A stretch of DNA of 64,000 nt from a virus. The stretch is from positions 1-64,000 of the IMG/VR virus record IMGVR_UViG_3300032053_007880. One strand, 5' to 3'. Each line of letters begins with the position of its first letter. The stretch's first letter is position 1. Made by a program: the position numbers and the translations under genes. Positions 15,991 through 23,916 of the stretch are shown here, piece by piece. Below the pieces are notes generated by a model. It was given only the letters and a program-made list of their open reading frames with translations, was not told where the DNA came from and did not search any database.

Positions 15991-16359
15991 ATGCCACTAT
16001 ATGAATTCGAATGCAAAAAGTGCAAAATCAATTACGATGCTTTAGCCATCTTTGATGAAACTGGTAAGTACAAAGACGTTGTTTGTCCAGAATGTGGATC
16101 TAAAAGAAAGAACAAATTGATGTCAGCATCACACTTTGCTTTTGCAAATCCAGAAGGAACTGATCGCTGGAATAGCGGATCAAGCGGACACGACTACCGG
16201 TTCAAGCACAATATCCCAAAAGTCAAACAAGAACGCAAAATGGCTGAAGCTCTGTCCCACATGGGAACAGACCCATACGGCGGCGGAGACATGCTAGCAG
16301 ACGACATTGAAATGGACACAGGAGTTCATGATGCCGAAACAAGAAAAGGTTTGTCTTAA
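15991..16359 (+). CDS. FmdB-like zinc-ribbon protein
   Basis: Residues 1-42 form the FmdB/CxxC_CxxC_SSSS zinc ribbon: MPLYEFECKKCKINYDAL at the start and VVCPECGSKRKNKLMSASHF after it. GTDRWNSGSSGHDYRF follows. Such ribbons occur in small regulatory proteins and in phage proteins of unknown role. The C-terminus is acidic. The stop overlaps the ATG of the following methyltransferase (TAATG), so the two are translationally coupled. Confidence 0.82.
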   Translation: MPLYEFECKKCKINYDALAIFDETGKYKDVVCPECGSKRKNKLMSASHFAFANPEGTDRWNSGSSGHDYRFKHNIPKVKQERKMAEALSHMGTDPYGGGDMLADDIEMDTGVHDAETRKGLS

Positions 16360-16880
16360 TGGAAACACGCCTTGATCTGGCTCCTTTGCTTTCTGGTGTT
16401 GGAGTTGAAATTGGCGTTGGTTCCGGGTGCTTTTCCAGATATCTATTGGAAAACAGCAAGCTATCGCTTCTCTTCTCTGTAGACCCATGGTCTATGGAAT
16501 ATCCGGGGTTTTTAAGCGAAGAACACGCTCAAGCATGTTACAACGCAACATGCAGTGCTCTTGCAAAATTTAGCCGCCATTCTGTTATTGTGCGACAAGC
16601 AGCAGAACTATTTGTTGAAATCATTAACAATAACAGCATAGATTTTGTCTATATTGATTCTTCTCACACATACGAAGAAACATTTTTACAGATGAAACTT
16701 TGGTGGCCAAAGATAAAAAGCGGAGGAATATTGTCTGGACACGACTACAGCAATGGACCACAAATTCAACAAGCAGTAGCTGAATTTTGTGAATTGCACC
16801 AGTTGATTTTTGAAACGACAATCAATGACAGAACAACAAATGAATATGTTGTAAACAGTTGGATTATCTACAAGCCATAA
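16359..16880 (+). CDS. Class I SAM-dependent methyltransferase (Methyltransf_24-like)
   Basis: Motif I is GVGVEIGVGSGCFSRYL near residues 13-29; VDPW marks the acidic residue after strand 2, and FVYIDSSHTYEETFLQMKLW with GGILSGHDY are typical of the Methyltransf_24 group, which often modifies sugars. Length (173 aa) is short but complete for the Rossmann core. Coupled to the FmdB-like gene by a TAATG overlap. Substrate unknown; it fits the glycan-modification theme of the window. Confidence 0.8.
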   Translation: METRLDLAPLLSGVGVEIGVGSGCFSRYLLENSKLSLLFSVDPWSMEYPGFLSEEHAQACYNATCSALAKFSRHSVIVRQAAELFVEIINNNSIDFVYIDSSHTYEETFLQMKLWWPKIKSGGILSGHDYSNGPQIQQAVAEFCELHQLIFETTINDRTTNEYVVNSWIIYKP

Positions 16881-17056
16881 TCTTCTTTGACTTGAGGCTG
16901 TTCCAGAGGCTTCTTTTTCTTACGATCCTCTTTCCAACTGCCCCATTCCATCGGCCACATACGACGAACCATTGGCAATGTCATTCTGCTGAATCCAGCA
17001 ATGCAACTGGTAGATGTGCCAACCTCTTGAATCTGCATCCACTCCTTAAACTTCAT
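16868..17056 (-). CDS. Small protein with capsid-targeting-like N-terminus, 62 aa
   Basis: Starts MKFKEWMQIQEVGTSTS, the shared N-terminal peptide with a Glu at residue 11. The rest is basic and Trp/Met-rich, ending in KKKKPLEQPQVKEDYGL. It overlaps the convergent methyltransferase gene by 13 bases, and its ATG overlaps the stop of the next minus-strand gene upstream. Possible packaged DNA-binding peptide; inference only. Confidence 0.7.
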   Translation of the reverse strand: MKFKEWMQIQEVGTSTSCIAGFSRMTLPMVRRMWPMEWGSWKEDRKKKKPLEQPQVKEDYGL

Positions 17057-17613
17057 TACATTCCTCCAATTGGAGGCATTCCGCCAGCCAAAGGACCGCC
17101 CGGAGGTGCTCCTCCGCCCATTGGTGGGCCTCCACCCATGCCGCCAGCACCAGCAGCGGCAGCTTCATACGGTGGAACCATTAGATCTGCTAGCTCTTCT
17201 TTATTCATCATGACTGTCTTGTTTTCAACTGGACCTTCATAATAAGTTGGCCGCTCACCATCTTTGTAGGGCAGCATCATTTTTCTCTTACTGGACTGCT
17301 GTAACATGAATGTTACTTTGTACTGACCGTTTCCATCTTCCTTGACCAAAGCTTGAACTGGCGGTTGGACTCTAAATCCCCAGCCATAATCCGGCACTTT
17401 GTAAAGGGTTTGCGGTCCTGCAAAGGCAGTTTTCATGGCTTGATCATCAATATCAAGCTCATCCTGTAGTTTGTCAAAATGGTACTTGTTTGTCTTGGTT
17501 CCACCACCTTGAGGATCAGTTGGAACCGGAGCAGACGGAGTAGGAGCCGCATCTTCTTCACGAAGACGAAAGTTAAACGGCTTGGCTTTTACAAATTCTC
17601 TAAATCGTAGCAT
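17056..17613 (-). CDS. Pro/Gly-rich protein with capsid-targeting-like N-terminus
   Basis: The likely start at 17613 gives MLRFREFVKAKPFNF, a variant of the shared N-terminal tag; an ATG further upstream (17649) would add residues ahead of it. The middle (about residues 45-135) is a folded-looking domain with DELDIDDQAMKTAF and QYKVTFMLQQSSKRKMM; the C-terminal 45 residues are almost pure Gly/Pro/Ala/Met, likely disordered. Coupled to the following tagged small gene. Structural or packaged role is inferred from the tag. Confidence 0.7.
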   Translation of the reverse strand: MLRFREFVKAKPFNFRLREEDAAPTPSAPVPTDPQGGGTKTNKYHFDKLQDELDIDDQAMKTAFAGPQTLYKVPDYGWGFRVQPPVQALVKEDGNGQYKVTFMLQQSSKRKMMLPYKDGERPTYYEGPVENKTVMMNKEELADLMVPPYEAAAAGAGGMGGGPPMGGGAPPGGPLAGGMPPIGGM

Positions 17614-17689
17614 TGTATGGTATGTATCATGACGATCATGAAATCTCATATTGAAAAATTTACACAATTGATGTCTACATACGGATGTG

Positions 17690-18565
17690 ATGCTAAACAA
17701 AAAACAACGTGAAATAATCATCGGATCATTGCTCGGAGACGGAAGTCTTACGAAGGTTTATGGAAATGGCAACAGTGCATTTAGAGACGCACACTGTCCA
17801 GCACAACTGAATTACTTAAAATGGAAGCATCTGACACTTGAACCATTTTCATTGCCATTAAAAGTCGAAAAAAGAGCGACGATTAAAGGGTTCAACAAAT
17901 CAACAAATAGCCCAATTATGGACAAAAACACAAAATCTGATGTATGGGTAATGAGAACTCTTTCATCACCAGAGATTAAAGAGTTAGAGAAACAGTGGTA
18001 CTTAAGAGATGAAGCCGGAAATTACAAATTCTACAAAAACAGAAGAATTAAGATAGTACCAGAAGATATTGTGCTTACTCCATTGTCGCTAACAGTTTGG
18101 TTTTTGGACGATGGGTCAAATCTTTACAATGGTAACAGTAAATACAAAAGCAGAAATGCTGTATTCCACACACTTGGATTCACGTTTGATGAATGTGAGA
18201 TATTGTCATATAAAATAAAGCAACTCGGACTACCTGCATGTGGAGTGAGACAAAATAAAGGAAAACCAGAAATTGTCATATACTCAAATTCTTATAAAGA
18301 CTTCATGGACATGGTGAATAAACATAATGAAATAGAGGATATGAGGTACAAGACAAAATCTGAAAATTACACAGAGCCTAATAAAAAACACAGTGCAAAA
18401 CTAAGTAAAAAAAATGTTCTTGAGGTGATATCTCTACATAATGCTGGCAGGAAACAAAAAGATATCAGCATTATGTTTGATGTCAGTACAGCGACAATTT
18501 GCAATATCATAAACGGAACAAACTGGTCTGATATTACTGGAATTATAAAATCAAATGAAATTTAA
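17690..18565 (+). CDS. LAGLIDADG homing endonuclease with C-terminal HTH
   Basis: Two LAGLIDADG helices are visible: IIIGSLLGDGSL near residues 9-20 and LTVWFLDDGSN near 134-144, so this is a monomeric double-motif enzyme. The C-terminal 50 residues (KKNVLEVISLHNAGRKQKDIS...CNIINGTNW) form an intron-endonuclease-type helix-turn-helix for DNA binding. It sits alone between a minus-strand gene and the tagged gene at 18555, overlapping the latter by 11 bases; no intron or intein is apparent, so it is free-standing. GTG 17687 is an alternative start. Confidence 0.9.
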   Translation: MLNKKQREIIIGSLLGDGSLTKVYGNGNSAFRDAHCPAQLNYLKWKHLTLEPFSLPLKVEKRATIKGFNKSTNSPIMDKNTKSDVWVMRTLSSPEIKELEKQWYLRDEAGNYKFYKNRRIKIVPEDIVLTPLSLTVWFLDDGSNLYNGNSKYKSRNAVFHTLGFTFDECEILSYKIKQLGLPACGVRQNKGKPEIVIYSNSYKDFMDMVNKHNEIEDMRYKTKSENYTEPNKKHSAKLSKKNVLEVISLHNAGRKQKDISIMFDVSTATICNIINGTNWSDITGIIKSNEI

Positions 18566-18998
18566 GAAATGGATGATTACAGAAAATGAGGTTGACAGCA
18601 GAGTCAACGAACTCATCGCCCCCTTCGTGTTCTTTTTTAAGAAGGGAAAAGACATTTTTGGGGCCGGAGAAGACAGTCGAGTTGTCTTCGCAAAAATGAA
18701 ACATCCAGATGATGATCTGCCTTCTGGGTGGAAAGAAGAAGCAAATTTTTCCGCTCATAATTTGCAAAGATCAGTAATTGGAGATCCTTCCCAAAACATA
18801 TTCAGCCACAAAGATTTGAAAAAGATCAAAATCTTAGATAAAGAAGCGGTCTCAGAACTGCTTCACAAAGAAGTCGAAAAACTTGGAGAAAAAGCTTTCC
18901 CCAAACAAAAGAAAACATTCAATCTTATTGATTTTTCTCGATTCTTAAAAAGAGACCCAGATGATGCTCCAAATTTCACAAGAGCAGACGAGGAATAA
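18555..18998 (+). CDS. Hypothetical protein with capsid-targeting-like N-terminus, 147 aa
   Basis: Starts MKFKKWMITENEVDSRVNE, again the shared tag with a possible protease site after E-N-E. The body is a charged mixed alpha/beta domain (GAGEDSRVVFAKMKHPDDDLP) with a Lys-rich tail. Its start lies inside the end of the homing endonuclease gene, suggesting the endonuclease inserted just upstream of it. Followed 1 base later by the next plus-strand gene. Function unknown. Confidence 0.75.
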   Translation: MKFKKWMITENEVDSRVNELIAPFVFFFKKGKDIFGAGEDSRVVFAKMKHPDDDLPSGWKEEANFSAHNLQRSVIGDPSQNIFSHKDLKKIKILDKEAVSELLHKEVEKLGEKAFPKQKKTFNLIDFSRFLKRDPDDAPNFTRADEE

Positions 18999-19385
18999 AT
19001 GCCATCACTACTTGAACTACAAGATCTATACAATGAAGCCTTGGTGCGTGAGCTTATTGAAAAAACAAAGTCGTGCGGTATGACATGGACTCATGTGGGT
19101 GGATTCCAATTCCATTCCACAGAAACAGATTCAATCACTTTGTTGGACTGGGATTTCTACATCACCAAGACCCCAATTGGCAACACATCGGCAAAATGGA
19201 CTCTTGACATCAAAAAAGATTCCGTGGCTTACATCTCAATCGAGGAAGGTCCACTTCCAAGAACTGGCCGCAGCAGTTTGACTCAAGAGCTTTATGAAAT
19301 CGTAGAATTGATCGTATTGCAGCTAGATGCCAAGCTCAAAGAAACAATTCAATTTGTACAAAATCTGCCTATTTGCCGAGATTAA
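18999..19385 (+). CDS. Hypothetical protein, shares a domain with 22149-23381 and 23378-23893
   Basis: A 128-aa protein beginning MPSLLELQDLYNEALVRELI. Residues 14-32 (VRELIEKTKSCGMTWTHV) align with ELIDKTKRCAITWDQI and ELIEKTKGCAVVWDRL in two minus-strand proteins 3-4 kb away, and all three have a LYEIVE-like helix and a Cys near the domain end. This copy has only the shared domain. GAGGAA precedes the ATG. The shared domain may be a common attachment or chaperone-binding module; this is inference. Confidence 0.75.
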   Translation: MPSLLELQDLYNEALVRELIEKTKSCGMTWTHVGGFQFHSTETDSITLLDWDFYITKTPIGNTSAKWTLDIKKDSVAYISIEEGPLPRTGRSSLTQELYEIVELIVLQLDAKLKETIQFVQNLPICRD

Positions 19386-19393
19386 GGAAAGTA

Positions 19394-20077
19394 ATGTCAA
19401 AATTGTTTGAAGATGCTGGCAAATCAAGTTCCAGAAAATGGCAGTGCTTTGTGTGCGGCAGAAATTATGACGATTTCGCCACATACAAAGAACACATCAT
19501 TGGAACCCATGAAGAAGGCAGAGAATTCATAAAGTGCCCTGATTGCGATGCTCCAGTCCGTGATCTTACAACGCACTACAAAGCCAAGCATCCCAAAAGA
19601 ATTATGCCTAAAGGCGTCCAAACTCGTGTAGCAATATGGCGAGACTTCAGTTCTAATGGTGGAAAGAAGAAGACCACGAAAAAAGTTTCATTCCGCACAG
19701 GAACATTCACATCAAGAAAAAGCGGTTGTGATATTCCTTACAGATCAGGAATGGAATGCGAATTCTATGAACTTTTAGAATCTGATCGTGATGTGGCTAA
19801 CTTCGTTGCCGAACCATTCAAAGTCCCATATTATTACCAAGGAGCTTGGCACGACTATATTCCAGACATCCGGGTAAACTTTATTGACGGAAGTACGGAA
19901 ATATGGGAGATTAAACCTGCCAACCAGACAGCTTATGAACAAAACAGAGCAAAATGGGGATCTATGAATGATCATGCTATGACTCATGGATGGCAATTTG
20001 CCGTTCAAACTGAAGTCGGGCTTGGCAAGCTTAAATCCAAAGTAAAAAAGCAGCAAGAACAAATTATAAAAGATTGA
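19394..20077 (+). CDS. Zinc-finger protein with TnsA-like PD-(D/E)XK nuclease domain
   Basis: ATG 19394 follows AAGGAAAG and gives MSKLFEDAGKSSSRKW. Residues about 15-65 hold CFVCGRNY...HIIGTH and CPDC...HYKAKH, two zinc-finger units. The second half has YRSGMECEFYELLESD (conserved Glu), YIPDIRVNF and STEIWEIKPANQ, i.e. the E...PD...ExK arrangement of TnsA-like and phage T7-endonuclease-like nucleases. Likely a DNA endonuclease acting in host DNA degradation, packaging or recombination. No transposon genes are nearby. Nuclease call is from motif order only. Confidence 0.72.
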   Translation: MSKLFEDAGKSSSRKWQCFVCGRNYDDFATYKEHIIGTHEEGREFIKCPDCDAPVRDLTTHYKAKHPKRIMPKGVQTRVAIWRDFSSNGGKKKTTKKVSFRTGTFTSRKSGCDIPYRSGMECEFYELLESDRDVANFVAEPFKVPYYYQGAWHDYIPDIRVNFIDGSTEIWEIKPANQTAYEQNRAKWGSMNDHAMTHGWQFAVQTEVGLGKLKSKVKKQQEQIIKD

Positions 20078-20119
20078 CTATATTAACCGGGTGAGTTTAT
20101 CACAGAAAGGGTTTGAAGG

Positions 20120-20635
20120 ATGGTCAAACACATTGCGTTCCTGAGATGGATGTTGATTGCGGCAGTCACATCGGTAGGAGCATACTTTTGTAACAGTTTT
20201 GGACTGTTTGCCGAAATCATGGACAAAGACTGGTCTTACATTAGCGTAAGTATTGCAGTCGTATTTGTCCTTACCTCAATCTGGTGTGGTATCAAGACAT
20301 TTGTCTTAAGCCATCACGTCAATCGCACAGAGATTCTAGGAATCCCCGTCAACGTCTCCAAGACAAGAAACCTTGAAGAAGTCGGATGGTTCATCGCAGA
20401 ACAATTCACAGTCTGGGGATTTATTGGAACTGTTGTTGGTATCGTGTATGCCCTCAAAGGATTTGTTGGAATTGACGTAGCTGATAGCGTAGCTGTTCAG
20501 AAATTGATTTCTGGTCTAGTTTACGGTATGTCCACAGCACTCTATACAACATTGGCCGGATTGGTGTGCAGCTTCTTATTGAAGCTTCAATACATCAACT
20601 TGGGACACACCAGAAGGATGGCAGAAAATGAATAA
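20120..20635 (+). CDS. MotA/TolQ/ExbB-like membrane protein
   Basis: A 171-aa protein with membrane segments at about residues 9-30, 39-62, 92-112 and 127-152. The last two carry FIGTVVGIVYALKGF and GLVYGMSTALYTTLAGLVCS, the MotA/TolQ/ExbB proton-channel signature. In cells these proteins convert proton flow into mechanical work on TonB, TolA or flagella. The next gene overlaps by 8 bases and encodes a one-TM protein, the layout of ExbB/ExbD pairs. It lacks the long cytoplasmic loop of some family members. Phage function unknown. Confidence 0.8.
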   Translation: MVKHIAFLRWMLIAAVTSVGAYFCNSFGLFAEIMDKDWSYISVSIAVVFVLTSIWCGIKTFVLSHHVNRTEILGIPVNVSKTRNLEEVGWFIAEQFTVWGFIGTVVGIVYALKGFVGIDVADSVAVQKLISGLVYGMSTALYTTLAGLVCSFLLKLQYINLGHTRRMAENE

Positions 20636-21302
20636 AGATCAATATGGCCCCGGTATTGCCATGACAGACTTGTCTACAAATCTGTTGGGCATATTCATCT
20701 GCTTGTTCATGCTATCCTTCTTGATGATGAGCAAGAAGATCGAAGAAAAGAATAACAAGGTTGAATCCAAAGCAGAATTCTTGATCACAGTCACATGGGA
20801 TAAAGATTCTGACAATGACGTAGACACCTATGTTGAAGATCCTCTTGGAAATCTTGTGTTTTTCAGAGCCAGAGAACAAGGACTCATGCACCTTGATCGA
20901 GATGATATCGGCAAGAACAATGACCGAATCACTATGGCTGACGGCAAGGCTTTTGAAGTTAAAGAAAACAGAGAAACATTAACCATTCGAGGCATCGTTC
21001 CCGGAGAGTATGTGGTTAACGTACACATGTATACCAAAAGAGACAAAGAAGATTTGTGTCCAGTCACTGTCAAGCTTGAAAAGATCAATCCTTCTCTTAA
21101 AACTTCAAACATCAAAGAGGTTGTGTTAGGCAAACTTGGAGACGAAAAAACAGCCTTTAGATTTACGCTTGATAAAACCGGCGATGTCACCAGCATCAAC
21201 GAATTGATCAAGGATTTGGCTCGTTCACAAGTTCAAACAAATGTGGAGTACCCACAGTATGTACCGCCAGAAAACCCAGAGAACCCGGAGGCAACACGAT
21301 GA
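20628..21302 (+). CDS. ExbD-position membrane protein with DUF2135-like domain
   Basis: One membrane segment (about residues 15-34, STNLLGIFICLFMLSFLMM) follows a short N-terminus, the topology of ExbD/TolR. The periplasmic part, however, has VTWDKDSDNDVDTYVEDPLG near residues 50-70, resembling the DUF2135/YfaP-type domain (W-D-x-D...D-V-D-x-x-V-x-D-P), followed by GIVPGEYVVNVHMY. There is no obvious ExbD C-terminal fold. It overlaps both neighbours, so the three genes are one translational unit. Its place suggests it is the partner of the ExbB-like protein. Confidence 0.72.
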   Translation: MNKDQYGPGIAMTDLSTNLLGIFICLFMLSFLMMSKKIEEKNNKVESKAEFLITVTWDKDSDNDVDTYVEDPLGNLVFFRAREQGLMHLDRDDIGKNNDRITMADGKAFEVKENRETLTIRGIVPGEYVVNVHMYTKRDKEDLCPVTVKLEKINPSLKTSNIKEVVLGKLGDEKTAFRFTLDKTGDVTSINELIKDLARSQVQTNVEYPQYVPPENPENPEATR

Positions 21303-21907
21303 TAGAAACATTCGCAATTCCTTTAACATTCATCATTCTGGCTTCTTTGGCCTTGTGGATCATCATTGGTTCCAAAGGCTGGTGGATTCTTAAAGCATTC
21401 GCTGTCGTGTTTGCTTGTGGATTCTCAATTTTGTTGTGGAAATCGTTAGATGAACTTCAAGGTTGGCCGACAACTGATTCCATCCCAAACAAATTTGAAA
21501 TCAAATGGGTTGTTGTAGATGAGCCAAACAAAAAGACTGGATCTGATGGTTCAATCTATGTCTGGCTCAAAGACATCGAACCAGCTAAAGCCAACCATTC
21601 TTGGTATCTGACAAGCAAGCACAAAAACATCAATGATGAACCAAGATTACACAAAACTCCTTACACAAAAAACGGCCATGAACAAGCCATGAAAATCCAA
21701 GAAAAAATTGGAAAAGGCGAAAAGGCTTATGGCCAGAAAAAAGGTAAAGGCATGGGTGAAGGTGGCGAAGGCGGTGATGGCAAAGGTCCAAAAGGACAAG
21801 GCCAAGGCAAGGGCAAAGGTGGCGGCGGCATGACAGAAAACGCCGACGAGTTTAATCTTTATGAGTTGCCGCCTCCGAGTTATCCTCAGAAGCTTCTGGA
21901 GGAGTAG
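21299..21907 (+). CDS. Membrane protein with Gly/Lys-rich tail, third gene of ExbB-like cassette
   Basis: Two N-terminal membrane segments (about residues 7-27 and 30-48) are followed by a small domain (WVVVDEPNKKTGSDGSIYVWLKDIEP) and a long Gly/Lys repeat region (about residues 140-185) that is surely disordered. The ATG overlaps the preceding stop (ACGATGA). I know no cellular homologue; it may be the load or adaptor of the ExbB-like motor. Its 3' end overlaps the convergent gene ending at 21852. Confidence 0.72.
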   Translation: MIETFAIPLTFIILASLALWIIIGSKGWWILKAFAVVFACGFSILLWKSLDELQGWPTTDSIPNKFEIKWVVVDEPNKKTGSDGSIYVWLKDIEPAKANHSWYLTSKHKNINDEPRLHKTPYTKNGHEQAMKIQEKIGKGEKAYGQKKGKGMGEGGEGGDGKGPKGQGQGKGKGGGGMTENADEFNLYELPPPSYPQKLLEE

Positions 21908-22136
21908 CCTGATTCTCCATGATTTTTTGAAAGAAGAGAAGCATCTGCTTCTCTTCTTTCATTGATAGAATCGCTCCAGCTTGCTCTTGATAGCCTTTGT
22001 ATTCCTCTGGAGTAATCAATCCCTTTTGATGAAGAAGAGTCTTGAGAGCCAAATTCTCTACCAACAAAAACTTGATCATGTTGGCGTTGACGTAGTAAGC
22101 GTTCGAAGCCGCTTTTAGAATGTCTGATTTTTCCAT
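21852..22136 (-). CDS. Hypothetical protein, 94 aa
   Basis: Helical, beginning MEKSDILKAASNAYYVNAN, with a central LVENLALKTLLHQKGLITPEEY and an acidic low-complexity tail. It overlaps the 3' end of the convergent membrane gene by 56 bases. It is the last gene of the minus-strand group that starts with the cupin and FkbM genes. Function unknown. Confidence 0.7.
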   Translation of the reverse strand: MEKSDILKAASNAYYVNANMIKFLLVENLALKTLLHQKGLITPEEYKGYQEQAGAILSMKEEKQMLLFFQKIMENQATPPEASEDNSEAATHKD

Positions 22137-22148
22137 TCTCTAATATAG

Positions 22149-23381
22149 TTAAGCCGATCCAAGACCTGTTCTTCTCAACAAATCACTAGACAGATATTGT
22201 AAATTTGCACCTTCTGAATCTGTGCTGACAACATAATTGATTCCAATATCTGACATGTAAATTGTGCTTCCATAGACAGTAATCGAATCAAGAATTGACA
22301 GTCCTGCTGTTGGAAAAAACTCTTGCCCTCCACCTCCAAGATTTGTTCTTGCAAAAAGACCTACACCAGCAAGGTACAGATAATCTCCCCACACAAATAG
22401 AGCCCTGACATATCCAGTAGTTGACATCAATGTCATAACTCCAGAACCATCAAAATTGGCTCGATGAACATACCCTTCTGTCAAACCAAAGTTGTCACAC
22501 CAATACACATATTCATGCGTTGTGTCGATGCAGATTGACGTTGGAGAACAAATGTAAGTGTTCCCATCTGATACAGAGACAATATTGCTTCCATCGTAAT
22601 CACATCTTCTTACGTCGTACACCGTATTACTGTTCGACCCAGACAGTATTTGTTGTATGTAATAAATGTGATGATTAAAGACATCTAATGCTATTGCATT
22701 CACTTTATCATAGGTTGGCAACGAAAGAACAGTGGCAACTCCAGTTCCATTCAAATTACAAGAATAAAGAACACAACCGCTAGGTCTTCCGCCGTTCTGC
22801 TCATTTTGTGTCCAAAAAATCTTACCATAAGCTGTATCTGCCGCCACATCATCTATATTGTATCGACCAGTCAATATAGTGTTGATTTGGAATGAGTCTA
22901 ACATGGCTTGTAAACTTCCTCCAGCGGTATCTGGAGCAGCCATGTACAATATCGGTTGAGCAGCATGGACAACTGAAACAACGCCAGATCCACCTACTAA
23001 AACTCCGCCATCTTCATCATTAGCTGATTGTTTTGGCACGATAGTACAAGGAGCCAAAGTATTGAGATCCTGAATGATCTCTTTAATTGTCTGATACTTC
23101 ATCGTATCTGTGATCACGTAATACAAACTTTGTACTTGATCGTTTGTGTAAGAATTCAGATTGAATACTTTTCTCTTGTTTCTTACAACATCCAACACGT
23201 AACCATATTGAGTCTGAGTCGTGTAAACATCATACCAATCATTCTTCCACAAAAACGCCGAAGAATAAGTTGTGTAAGATATCTGATCCCAAGTGATCGC
23301 ACATCGTTTTGTTTTGTCGATCAATTCAGCGACAATGATGTCTGGCTGCAACGATAGTAATTCAAGCAAATTATCTGTCAT
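22149..23381 (-). CDS. YWTD-type beta-propeller protein fused to shared N-terminal domain
   Basis: Residues 1-115 are the domain shared with the proteins at 18999 and 23378 (ELIDKTKRCAITW). From about residue 175 the sequence has LDL-receptor class B style repeats: AYGKIFWTQNEQ, NHHIYYIQQIL, EYVYWCDNFG and GDYLYLAGVG, interleaved with DGSN/DGSG turns, i.e. a YWTD beta-propeller of about six blades. Such propellers bind proteins or glycans. A virion-surface or tail-fibre-associated role is plausible since the shared domain recurs with different C-termini, but no tail gene is in sight. No signal peptide. Confidence 0.75.
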   Translation of the reverse strand: MTDNLLELLSLQPDIIVAELIDKTKRCAITWDQISYTTYSSAFLWKNDWYDVYTTQTQYGYVLDVVRNKRKVFNLNSYTNDQVQSLYYVITDTMKYQTIKEIIQDLNTLAPCTIVPKQSANDEDGGVLVGGSGVVSVVHAAQPILYMAAPDTAGGSLQAMLDSFQINTILTGRYNIDDVAADTAYGKIFWTQNEQNGGRPSGCVLYSCNLNGTGVATVLSLPTYDKVNAIALDVFNHHIYYIQQILSGSNSNTVYDVRRCDYDGSNIVSVSDGNTYICSPTSICIDTTHEYVYWCDNFGLTEGYVHRANFDGSGVMTLMSTTGYVRALFVWGDYLYLAGVGLFARTNLGGGGQEFFPTAGLSILDSITVYGSTIYMSDIGINYVVSTDSEGANLQYLSSDLLRRTGLGSA

Positions 23382-23893
23382 AGAATTCCAGTTCCTCCAA
23401 CAACAACTCCACCACGTGCAGGAATGAAACTACGAGAAACCGACAACCCTCCGACTTTCACACCGCCAGTAGCGATAGCCGGATTCTTCAATTTTGAAAA
23501 TATACTTGTGCCGCCACCGACTACTCCGCCATAAGACCTCAACCTAGAAATACGGGTACAATCAAGTTGATTTTGAATGGCCATCAGAGATTCATCAACT
23601 TGTGCCAGATAAATCTCAACAATCTGATACAGTTCAGAAAGTTCCGCAACAGCAAAAGAATCTACATTGTAAATAGACCTTCCGTTTCTTATGAAGTCTA
23701 TTCTGTGAGTCGTTTTCAGGTAAGTCAGAGTTACATTATAATACCTGTTATCAACTTGCCAATGTGTTTTGTAGACGCTGGGACGCAATCTATCCCAGAC
23801 CACGGCACAACCCTTGGTTTTTTCGATCAATTCAAGGATCAAGATCCTCGGATAGAGATAGTCTAAGCTATAAAGATTGTCTGCCGTTATCAT
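23378..23893 (-). CDS. Hypothetical protein, paralogue with Gly-rich repeat tail
   Basis: Start 23893 is chosen because MITADNLYSLDYL then aligns with the N-termini of the two paralogues; a TTG at 23920 is an alternative. Residues about 15-110 are the shared domain (ELIEKTKGCAVVW...LYQIVEIYL...LDCTRI). The C-terminal 55 residues repeat a GGVxVGG-like unit (YGGVVGGGTSIF, GGVKVGGLSV, GGVVVGGTGIL). The same VGGSGVV-type unit occurs once after the shared domain in the neighbouring propeller protein. The stop overlaps that gene's start by 4 bases. Confidence 0.72.
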   Translation of the reverse strand: MITADNLYSLDYLYPRILILELIEKTKGCAVVWDRLRPSVYKTHWQVDNRYYNVTLTYLKTTHRIDFIRNGRSIYNVDSFAVAELSELYQIVEIYLAQVDESLMAIQNQLDCTRISRLRSYGGVVGGGTSIFSKLKNPAIATGGVKVGGLSVSRSFIPARGGVVVGGTGIL

Positions 23894-23916
23894 ACCAGTA
23901 TTTAGGCAGACACCGA

